NCBI GenBank assembly: GCA_027030605.1
Contig: JALVEV010000031.1
Span: 1-5,066, forward strand
Length of the DNA: 5,066 bases
Direction of reading: 5' to 3'
DNA from: Campylobacteraceae bacterium
GTDB lineage: Bacteria; Campylobacterota; Campylobacteria; Campylobacterales; Sulfurovaceae
This document shows positions 1 to 4,791 of this stretch, piece by piece. The notes below the pieces were generated by a model, which worked only from the letters and a program-made list of their open reading frames with translations, ran no database searches and was not told the DNA's origin. A program made the position numbers and the translations under genes. Position 1 is the stretch's first letter; each line of letters opens with the position of its first letter.

Positions 1-393
1 GGTACATATTTAGAGATTTATACCATTGAAGAAGAGAGCCTGAATTATGCCTCTATTATCTACTTAGATGCAACAAAAATAGTTGATATAGTAGGAGATA
101 CCCTCTACACTTACAATCAAGAAGTACTTGACAGTTCTGAATTTAACTCTATATCACTTGTTGATGTGAGTGATATAGAAAATCCTTTTATTCAAAAAAC
201 TACTCCTTTTCATCTAGTTTCAACTGCTATTGAGGGAACAGTTTTATTTAATGACAATATTCCATTAAGCATAAAAGATGGTTACTTTAACACCCATAAT
301 CAGCTAATTGACTTAAAAAGTTTTCTTGCTTCTGCTCAATATACAGATGGTGAAGAGGGTATAGACTATAGCCTGTTTGAGAAGCTAGAGTAA
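1..393 (+). CDS. LVIVD-repeat (beta-propeller-like) protein, C-terminal part, 5' end outside window
   Basis: Frame 1 is open from the first base of the window to the TAA at 391-393, giving 130 residues of a longer protein. The GTG at 166 lies inside this continuous frame and is not a convincing start, because coding-like sequence (ending SISLVD) runs straight into it. Visible residues 52-65 read SLVDVSDIENPFIQ. This matches the LVIVD signature (a VDVSDP.NP-like core) of bacterial surface or periplasmic beta-propeller proteins. A weaker upstream stretch, KIVDIVGDTLYTY (residues 26-38), looks like the strand pair that usually precedes such a core. The last 60 or so residues are acidic, have no clear repeat and may form a closing domain. 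The biochemical role of LVIVD proteins is not defined; many are exported and bind ligands or surfaces. The N-terminus and any signal peptide lie outside the window. The gene converges on the barrel gene at 397-1242, with 3 bp between stop codons. The family call is moderately sure, the function is unknown. Confidence 0.72.
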   Translation, partial: GTYLEIYTIEEESLNYASIIYLDATKIVDIVGDTLYTYNQEVLDSSEFNSISLVDVSDIENPFIQKTTPFHLVSTAIEGTVLFNDNIPLSIKDGYFNTHNQLIDLKSFLASAQYTDGEEGIDYSLFEKLE

Positions 394-396
394 CCT

Positions 397-1242
397 CTAA
401 AATCTATAGGAAACCCCTGCTCTAAATGATAATGTCTTTTCATTTAGAGTGGCACTTTCTAAGAGACTATTTTGAGACCTTGAACGAACCTCAAGATTTC
501 CAAAATCGAACCTATAAAAGTCTCCACTAATTTTAAAAATAAGGTTTTTGTTATACTCATAACTGTATCCTGTCCCTAACTTAAAGCCTACTGCTGTTGA
601 ACTATCATCAATATAGGTATCATCAAGCTTACTATTAACGCTTTCAGAAATCTTTACCGTCGCATTACTATAGGCTAACCCTGAACTTAACCACACATGA
701 TGTTTTTCAGCAAATTTTTTGTTAAAGGTTAAAGCAAAAGCTAAGCCATCTGTTTGGTATTGAAAATCTGTATTGTAATCTATAAAAGAGAGATAACTGT
801 CACTTGCATCTAACTTAGAGTGTCTAAGAACCATATTAAAGTCAAGTAAACTACTCAAATGATAAGTAGCATAAAGTGATAAATCTATTCTCGCTATAGT
901 CGCTTCATCATTGAGTCGGTTACCTACCTCACTAATGTTAACATTTGATTCTATCTCTTGTATAAGCGATTTTACATTAGCCCCATATAGCCACCTTCCA
1001 TAAGATGAAGAAGCTCCAATAGATAACTCTAAAACATCATAATCAATTGCACGGTCAAGCTCTGTTGAGACAACATCAATTTGATAATTTGTATAACCTA
1101 AGTCTACACTTAACCCTTTGGCTTCAGTAGGCAAGGCTTTTGGGTTTTTATATACCCTATTTTCATTTTCATCTACATAGGTAACAACTGTTTGAGCCAT
1201 TAGATATAAGCTACTAAGAGTTAACAAAACTAATTTTTTCAC
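397..1242 (-). CDS. Predicted outer-membrane beta-barrel protein
   Basis: This is a 281-residue protein starting at GTG (1242). An excellent Shine-Dalgarno (AGGAGG, 6 nt spacing) lies in the 14-bp gap after the caspase-like gene. The N-terminus, MKKLVLLTLSSLYLMAQ, is a typical signal peptide with likely cleavage after Ala16 (L-M-A). The mature protein alternates polar and hydrophobic/aromatic residues in short strands separated by Asp/Asn/Ser-rich turns. Examples are KGLSVDLGYTNYQID, ARIDLSLYATYHL, GLAFALTFNKKF, VWLSSGLAYSNATVKI, STAVGFKLGTGYSYEY and KTLSFRAGVSYRF. The C-terminal Phe, with an aromatic at -2, is the usual signal for the BAM insertion machinery. I count about 8-10 candidate strands, so a small barrel is likely. 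I recognise no named family. Residues 18-45 may form a short periplasmic segment before the first strand. It appears to be co-transcribed as the second gene after the caspase-like lipoprotein, which suggests a joint envelope role. A porin, an adhesin-like barrel or a scaffold for the protease are all possible. Confidence 0.75.
   Translation of the reverse strand: MKKLVLLTLSSLYLMAQTVVTYVDENENRVYKNPKALPTEAKGLSVDLGYTNYQIDVVSTELDRAIDYDVLELSIGASSSYGRWLYGANVKSLIQEIESNVNISEVGNRLNDEATIARIDLSLYATYHLSSLLDFNMVLRHSKLDASDSYLSFIDYNTDFQYQTDGLAFALTFNKKFAEKHHVWLSSGLAYSNATVKISESVNSKLDDTYIDDSSTAVGFKLGTGYSYEYNKNLIFKISGDFYRFDFGNLEVRSRSQNSLLESATLNEKTLSFRAGVSYRF
420..449. repeat. Perfect inverted repeat at the convergent gene junction
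   Basis: CTCTAAATGA (420-429) is the exact reverse complement of TCATTTAGAG (440-449), with a 10-nt loop. G-U pairs plus one C-G extend the stem to 417-452 in RNA. It sits 27 bp past the stop of the rightward LVIVD gene and inside the last 18 codons of the leftward barrel gene. No T-run follows on either strand, so it is a poor intrinsic terminator. It could still mark the 3' end of the rightward transcript or slow converging polymerases. It could also be chance within coding sequence. Confidence 0.4.
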
Positions 1243-1256
1243 TTCTACCCTCCTCT

Positions 1257-2114
1257 CTAAAAGGCTGCATTAACTGAAACTTCTCCTCGCTTAGGTTGAA
1301 GCCAAAGATTTTTCTCTAAGCTACTCTCTTCTAAATTAATCTGTTTCCCTTTTAACTCTTTAATTAAATCACTCCGAACACGTTTAAAAACAACTTCAAT
1401 AGGAATCTCTTCATCTGCTAAGTGGTTAATTAGGGCTTTAGCATAGGGACTATGTAATGGGTCATTAACTCCCCTATCATACGCTTTTTGATTGTGCATT
1501 GTTGCATAAGAGATTAAAGTAGAGGGAGGAAAAGTAGAGCTATAGTTATTGTCCAACAATATATTTGGTTTTAGTACATTGCCCTCATCGAAAATAACTT
1601 CTCGCCAGTTTGCTCCCCTACTTACTAACGCCTCATTATCACTTTTTTGATAATTTCTACAAGCATCTATAGCAACAATATTATATCGAGCATTACTTTT
1701 TATAAAAGTCTCATATAGCCTATATAAGCTAACTAAACTTACATTACCCTCCTCCTCTATCATTGCTAGATATGCCTCTGAGCTATTACGTTGAAGCGTA
1801 TTCGCATGTCCTGCAAAATAGAAAAAAACTATTGTATTGTTGTCAATTTTTAATCTAAACTCTTTGAGTAACCTATTAAAGTTTTTATACCCTACATTTA
1901 ATGCCAATGTAGTATCAAACCCTAAATCTTCTAATACATCTTTCATCGCTTCTGCATCATTAATTGGATTTTTTAATTTTTTTAAAACTTTATAATCTTT
2001 ATTACCTATGACCAATGCAACTCTTTTTAAAGGCTTAATAATCACACTATCTTTATTACTTTTAATAGCACACCCCATAAATAAAAAAAATATTAGAAAA
2101 ATAGTTAATCGCAT
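1257..2114 (-). CDS. Caspase-like (peptidase C14 family) lipoprotein
   Basis: The start chosen is ATG at 2114 (285 residues). It carries GGAGA 9 nt upstream and puts the signal peptide at the very N-terminus; the longer TTG start at 2132 would use up that Shine-Dalgarno. Residues 1-15 (MRLTIFLIFFLFMGC) form a lipoprotein signal with Cys15 as the lipidated residue. The lipobox F-M-G-C is slightly non-canonical, and Ala16 at +2 suggests an outer-membrane destination. The caspase-like domain runs from about 30 to 235: strand RVALVIGNKDY (31-41), helix NPINDAEAMKDVLEDLGF, strand IVFFYFAGHA with catalytic His103, strand NIVAIDACRN with nucleophile Cys152, then the late block LISYAT...SPYAKALINHL. 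Asp150, two before Cys, sits where metacaspases bind a basic P1 residue, so Arg/Lys specificity is inferred. The usual GHG is GHA here (Ala104). Both dyad residues are present, so it should be active. Substrate unknown. It is the first gene of an operon with the beta-barrel gene. Confidence 0.88.
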   Translation of the reverse strand: MRLTIFLIFFLFMGCAIKSNKDSVIIKPLKRVALVIGNKDYKVLKKLKNPINDAEAMKDVLEDLGFDTTLALNVGYKNFNRLLKEFRLKIDNNTIVFFYFAGHANTLQRNSSEAYLAMIEEEGNVSLVSLYRLYETFIKSNARYNIVAIDACRNYQKSDNEALVSRGANWREVIFDEGNVLKPNILLDNNYSSTFPPSTLISYATMHNQKAYDRGVNDPLHSPYAKALINHLADEEIPIEVVFKRVRSDLIKELKGKQINLEESSLEKNLWLQPKRGEVSVNAAF

Positions 2115-2197
2115 TGTTGTAAATCTCCACAATTTTTAGATAAGATTGTTACTTACTATAACTTTAACATATATAAAATTTAACTAAGGAGTATTTA
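2115..2197. promoter_or_regulatory. Divergent promoter region between the caspase-like gene and the small lipoprotein gene
   Basis: These 83 bp of very AT-rich sequence separate two divergent starts, so both promoters should lie here. For the rightward gene, TTGTTA (2146-2151) with TATATA (2170-2175) at 18-bp spacing is a plausible pair; TATAAA at 2172-2177 overlaps it. For the leftward gene the reverse strand offers TATAGT (complement of 2154-2159) without a clear -35. The individual boxes are low-confidence because the whole region is A/T. I see no operator palindrome. The short distance would allow coordinated control of the two transcripts. Confidence 0.35.
2124..2128 (-). promoter_or_regulatory. 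Ribosome-binding site that fixes the start of the caspase-like gene
   Basis: The minus strand reads GGAGA, then nine nucleotides, then ATG at 2114-2112. This is the only good Shine-Dalgarno near the 5' end of the frame. It lies inside the six-codon extension that an upstream TTG start (2132) would add, so the ATG is preferred. Confidence 0.6.
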
Positions 2198-2701
2198 ATG
2201 AAAACAACTTTACTTTTAATTATAACCTATTCTTTTTTACTACTTGGGTGTGTACATAACAGAGAAAACATTACTCAAAACTCCTCCAATATATATTTAA
2301 GTGAAAAGAGTAAAGAGCCAGGAGGGAATCCTGAAGTTTTTAACTTACATACTTGTCTTATTCAAAAAGATACTATTCAACAAAAGAGTTGTATTAAAAA
2401 CAATTTTGGCAATAAAAACATGAAGATTTATCTAGCAAAAAATCTACTTTCATCTCCAGTTTACCAAAGAGGAGATTCGCAAGAGATACGTATATTTAAC
2501 CTTAAAGGGAAAGATGAATTTGTACTCCATTTAAACCTAAAACCAAATATAGGAAAGATTACAACTAATATTGAAAATGCTAAAATCTACCAACGAGATA
2601 ATAAGATAACTATTCTTATGAAAACTAAAGATATATTTAAAAATATTATACTTTACAATGAGAAAAAAGAGGTTCTAATTAAATATATGGTTGAGAAATA
2701 A
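2198..2701 (+). CDS. Small predicted lipoprotein, unknown function
   Basis: This is a 167-residue protein with ATG at 2198, preceded by AAGGAG at 6 nt spacing, a strong start. Residues 1-18 (MKTTLLLIITYSFLLLGC) are a lipoprotein signal peptide with lipobox L-L-G-C and Cys18 as the lipidation site; Val19 at +2 does not signal inner-membrane retention. A low-complexity Asn/Ser/Lys-rich linker follows to about residue 45. Two further cysteines, Cys53 and Cys65, flank a short helix-like stretch and could form a periplasmic disulfide. Residues 73-167 look all-beta, with alternating strands such as QEIRIFNLKG, EFVLHLNLKP, KITILMKTK and IILYNEKKEVLIKYM. This suggests a small beta-sandwich. I recognise no family. 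The gene is divergent from the caspase-like operon, which also encodes envelope proteins, so a related role is possible but not shown. Lysine-rich and AT-rich composition matches the neighbouring envelope genes. Confidence 0.75.
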   Translation: MKTTLLLIITYSFLLLGCVHNRENITQNSSNIYLSEKSKEPGGNPEVFNLHTCLIQKDTIQQKSCIKNNFGNKNMKIYLAKNLLSSPVYQRGDSQEIRIFNLKGKDEFVLHLNLKPNIGKITTNIENAKIYQRDNKITILMKTKDIFKNIILYNEKKEVLIKYMVEK

Positions 2702-2717
2702 TCTACTTACCCTTAAA

Positions 2718-2741
2718 TTGAGAAGAGTCACCTCTTCTCAA
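2718..2741 (+). terminator. Terminator-like stem-loop after the small lipoprotein gene
   Basis: TTGAGAAGAG (2718-2727) and CTCTTCTCAA (2732-2741) form a perfect 10-bp stem with loop TCAC, 16 bp after the TAA stop. What follows is AATCTCCCTCT, not a T-run, so it is not a textbook intrinsic terminator. Its position between this gene and the aspS promoter still makes transcript-end formation the likeliest role. Confidence 0.5.
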
Positions 2742-2765
2742 ATCTCCCTCTATGAAACAATTCGA

Positions 2766-2771
2766 TATAAT
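2766..2771 (+). promoter_or_regulatory. Probable aspS -10 box (TATAAT)
   Basis: A perfect TATAAT in the context TTCGATATAATCGCG. There is no convincing -35 at 16-18 bp upstream, which fits the sigma-70 promoters known from Campylobacterota, where the -35 is weak or absent. Transcription would start near 2778, leaving an untranslated leader of about 150 nt to the GTG at 2927. That length comes mostly from the palindromic element in between. Confidence 0.6.
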
Positions 2772-2789
2772 CGCGAAAAATTTTAAGGA

Positions 2790-2906
2790 ATACTTTTCTC
2801 GCTCCCATCGCTCTTGCGTGGGAGTGTATATGAAAGATTAAGATGAAATAAAAACTCTCGTATGCGTTCCCACCGAGGACAGATGGGAACGAGTGAGTGA
2901 AAGTAT
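2790..2906. repeat. Palindromic (MITE/BIME-like) element in the aspS leader
   Basis: Two arms, 2798-2836 and 2855-2893, are inverted copies of each other with 28 of 39 positions identical, separated by an 18-bp A-rich spacer. In the + strand RNA, 5 of the 11 differences become G-U pairs. Each arm is also a hairpin in itself. The left is CTCCCA (2802-2807) with TGGGAG (2819-2824), plus an inner CGC/GCG pair closing a TCTT loop. The right is a perfect 8-bp CGTTCCCA (2865-2872) with TGGGAACG (2884-2891). Short matching ends ATACTTT (2790-2796) and AAAGTAT (2900-2906) extend the symmetry. The unit resembles the dispersed CTCGTTCCCAcgctc...gcgTGGGAA repeats I remember from many gammaproteobacterial and sulfur-oxidiser genomes. 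No ORF fits inside, so it is a non-autonomous element. It lies between the promoter and the ribosome-binding site of aspS. Confidence 0.75.
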
Positions 2907-2914
2907 ACCAATTA

Positions 2915-2919
2915 GAGGA
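2915..2919 (+). promoter_or_regulatory. Ribosome-binding site of aspS
   Basis: GAGGA, 7 nt before the GTG at 2927. It selects the start that yields MRTHYC, the conserved N-terminus of bacterial AspRS, over the in-frame GTG at 2897, which lies within the palindromic element. Confidence 0.75.
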
Positions 2920-2926
2920 AGTAATA

Positions 2927-4693
2927 GTGAGAACACATTATTGTGCTGATGTAACTGAAACAAATATTGGAGAGACGGTCACCGTATCTGGTTGGGTGTC
3001 AAGTCGTCGTGACCATGGGGGGTTAATCTTTATTGACCTAAGAGATAAAGATGAAGTAGTACAAGTGGTTTGTGACCCTGCTGACAATGCAGAGGCTCAT
3101 AAACTAGCAGAAGAGGTAAGAGACCAATTTGTCCTTATTGTGACAGGTAAAGTACGTGCAAGAGGGGAAGGGCTAGAGAACCCTAAACTCAAAACTGGTA
3201 AAATTGAGATTGTTGCAGATAAACTAATTATAGAAAACCGTTCTCTCCCAATGCCATTTGAGCTTGGAGATGAGAAAGTTAACGAAGAGATTAAACTAAA
3301 ATATAGATATTTAGAGCTTAGAACTCAAAAATCTTACGACATCTTTAAACTCCGTTCAAAAGCAACCATTGCAACGCGTAATACCCTTGATGAGTTAGGT
3401 TTTTTAGAGGTAGAGACTCCAATTATTACAAAGTCTACTCCAGAGGGGGCAAGGGACTACCTTGTACCAAGCCGTGTTCATGGTGGTGAGTTTTATGCTC
3501 TTCCTCAATCTCCACAGCTCTTTAAACAGCTTCTTATGGTGGGTGGTTTTGACCGTTACTTCCAAATTGCAAAATGTTTTAGAGATGAAGACCTAAGAGC
3601 CGATAGACAGCCTGAGTTTACACAGATAGATGTTGAGATGTCTTTTTGTAACCAAGAGGATGTTATTGGTGTTGCTGAAAAACTGATTCATAATATTTTT
3701 GATAAGTGTGGTTTTGAGATTCCGACTAAGTTTAGACGTATGGACTATATGGAAGCAATGGAGAAGTATGGTACAGACAAACCTGACATGCGTTATGACC
3801 TTGCCATGGTTGATGTCATTGACATCTTTGCACGTTGTGACAATGAGATTTTCTCAAACATTGCCAAAGATACAAAAGCCAATAGAATCAAAGCCCTTAA
3901 AGTACCAAAAGGTGACGAGATTTTTTCAAAACGTCAAATGAAAGGTTTTGAGGACTACGTTCGTAAATTTGGAGCTTCTGGTCTAGGGTACTTCCAAATG
4001 AAAGAGGATGGTCTTAAAGGTCCACTTACCAAGTTCTTTACAGATGAAGATATTCAAGCAATTATTGAGAGATGTGAACTTGGAGTGGGTGATGCTGTCT
4101 TCTTTGGTGCAGGAAACAGAAAACTTGTTTGGGACTATATGGGACGCTTTAGAATCTACCTTGCAGAGATAATGGAGATTATTCCAGAAGATAAGTTTGA
4201 GTTCTTATGGGTTATGAACTTCCCAATGTTTGAAGTTGAAGATGGAAAGACAAAAGCGATGCACCACGCCTTTACCATGCCAGAGACAGATGAAAACGGT
4301 AAGCTTGTCTATGATGATATTGAAGATTTAAAATCTGTTGCGTATGACATTGTTCTTAATGGTACAGAGCTTGGTGGTGGCTCAATTCGTATCCATAAAG
4401 AGGATTTACAAAAAGAGATTTTTAAACTTATGGGAATTTCAGATGAAGAGGCTCAAGAGAAGTTTGGTTTCTTGTTAGAAGCCTTTAAATATGGGGCTCC
4501 TCCACATGGTGGTTTTGCTTTAGGGCTTGACCGACTTATTATGCTTATGACAGGGGCTAGTAGTATTAGAGATGTTATTGCCTTCCCTAAAACACAAAAA
4601 GCACAATGTCTCTTAACACAAGCACCAAGCCCAGTTGAGCCAGAACAGCTCAATGAGCTTAGTCTAAGAGTTCGAAAACAGATAGACGCGTAG
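2927..4693 (+). CDS. aspS: Aspartyl-tRNA synthetase, bacterial type, probably non-discriminating (Asp/Asn)
   Basis: This is a 588-residue class II cytoplasmic synthetase that charges tRNA-Asp with aspartate using ATP. The start is GTG at 2927, giving the family N-terminus MRTHYC. Domains: OB-fold anticodon-binding domain 1-105 (GWVSSRRDHGGLIFIDLRD, 22-40); motif 1 ending at Pro165; flipping loop STPEGARDY (170-178); motif 2 with FRDEDLRADRQPEFTQ (218-233); the bacterial GAD insertion in roughly 275-420; motif 3 GLDR (533-536). All catalytic signatures are intact and the length is normal. His30-Gly31-Gly32 and Leu83/Leu88 in the anticodon domain resemble positions reported to matter in non-discriminating enzymes (Pseudomonas His31; Helicobacter leucines five apart). 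It may therefore also charge tRNA-Asn for GatCAB amidation; this is inference. The stop codon TAG lies inside the downstream palindrome, so the last residues (after Gln-Ile) may have been altered by its insertion. adk follows on the same strand. Confidence 0.97.
   Translation: MRTHYCADVTETNIGETVTVSGWVSSRRDHGGLIFIDLRDKDEVVQVVCDPADNAEAHKLAEEVRDQFVLIVTGKVRARGEGLENPKLKTGKIEIVADKLIIENRSLPMPFELGDEKVNEEIKLKYRYLELRTQKSYDIFKLRSKATIATRNTLDELGFLEVETPIITKSTPEGARDYLVPSRVHGGEFYALPQSPQLFKQLLMVGGFDRYFQIAKCFRDEDLRADRQPEFTQIDVEMSFCNQEDVIGVAEKLIHNIFDKCGFEIPTKFRRMDYMEAMEKYGTDKPDMRYDLAMVDVIDIFARCDNEIFSNIAKDTKANRIKALKVPKGDEIFSKRQMKGFEDYVRKFGASGLGYFQMKEDGLKGPLTKFFTDEDIQAIIERCELGVGDAVFFGAGNRKLVWDYMGRFRIYLAEIMEIIPEDKFEFLWVMNFPMFEVEDGKTKAMHHAFTMPETDENGKLVYDDIEDLKSVAYDIVLNGTELGGGSIRIHKEDLQKEIFKLMGISDEEAQEKFGFLLEAFKYGAPPHGGFALGLDRLIMLMTGASSIRDVIAFPKTQKAQCLLTQAPSPVEPEQLNELSLRVRKQIDA
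4676..4687 (+). repeat. Left 12-nt direct repeat flanking the palindrome
   Basis: AAACAGATAGAC, inside the last codons of aspS. It matches AAACAGATAAAC at 4763-4774 in 11 of 12 positions, with the first 9 identical. The two copies bracket the palindromic element and may be a target-site duplication. Confidence 0.55.
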
Positions 4694-4757
4694 GTTCGGT
4701 AACACCGAACATTTAAAATTGTACAATATCCTAACGTTCGGTGCTACCGAACCTACG
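4689..4757. repeat. BIME-like pair of inverted REP units between aspS and adk
   Basis: This is a near-perfect palindrome of about 69 bp centred on TTGTACAA (4718-4725). The outer 25 nt of each arm match in 23 positions. Each arm forms its own tight hairpin: GTTCGGT-AAC-ACCGAAC (4694-4710) and GTTCGGT-GCT-ACCGAAC (4736-4752), 7-bp stems with 3-nt loops. Each hairpin has the tetranucleotide GTAG at its 5' foot: 4690-4693 on +, and the complement of 4753-4756 on -. GTAG plus hairpin, in inverted pairs, is the known layout of REP/BIME elements mobilised by RAYT (TnpA-REP, Y1 family) transposases. The left GTAG holds the aspS stop codon. No T-run follows either hairpin, so it is not an obvious terminator, but in mRNA the fold could stall exonucleases or lower adk expression. 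Copies elsewhere in the genome are expected but cannot be seen here. Confidence 0.8.
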
Positions 4758-4762
4758 GATGC

Positions 4763-4774
4763 AAACAGATAAAC
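4763..4774 (+). repeat. Right 12-nt direct repeat flanking the palindrome
   Basis: AAACAGATAAAC, the partner of 4676-4687, starting 5 bp after the palindrome. From here an open frame in register with aspS codons (K-Q-I-N-K-I-K-G-K-T) ends in TGA at 4793-4795, overlapping the adk start. Confidence 0.55.
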
Positions 4775-4791
4775 AAAATAAAAGGAAAAAC

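Noticed and set aside
166..393. Separate 75-residue gene starting at GTG 166
   Set aside because: The same frame is open without a stop from base 1 and the LVIVD motif spans the GTG, so this is only the tail of a longer gene.
2115..2132. TTG start for the caspase-like gene, six codons upstream
   Set aside because: It would translate through the only good ribosome-binding site and place Trp-Arg-Phe before an otherwise standard lipoprotein signal.
2790..2906. T-box or other known riboswitch in the aspS leader
   Set aside because: No T-box sequence or specifier loop is visible, and the fold is explained by two inverted repeat copies.
2897..2926. N-terminal extension of AspRS from GTG 2897
   Set aside because: The GTG is inside the palindromic element, has no Shine-Dalgarno, and the family N-terminus MRTHYC begins at GTG 2927 with GAGGA upstream.
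3699..3941. 80-residue + strand open frame inside aspS
   Set aside because: It lies entirely in another frame of a fully conserved aspS region; no ribosome-binding site or domain.
4453..4653. 66-residue minus-strand open frame inside aspS
   Set aside because: It is antisense to motif 3 of AspRS; its composition is a shadow of the coding strand.
4689..4757. Intrinsic terminator between aspS and adk
   Set aside because: The hairpins are strong but no T-run follows on either strand, and the inverted double-hairpin with GTAG feet is better explained as a REP pair.
2790..4757. CRISPR array
   Set aside because: The palindromic repeats are of two different sequences, occur once each as inverted pairs, and have no regular spacers or cas genes.
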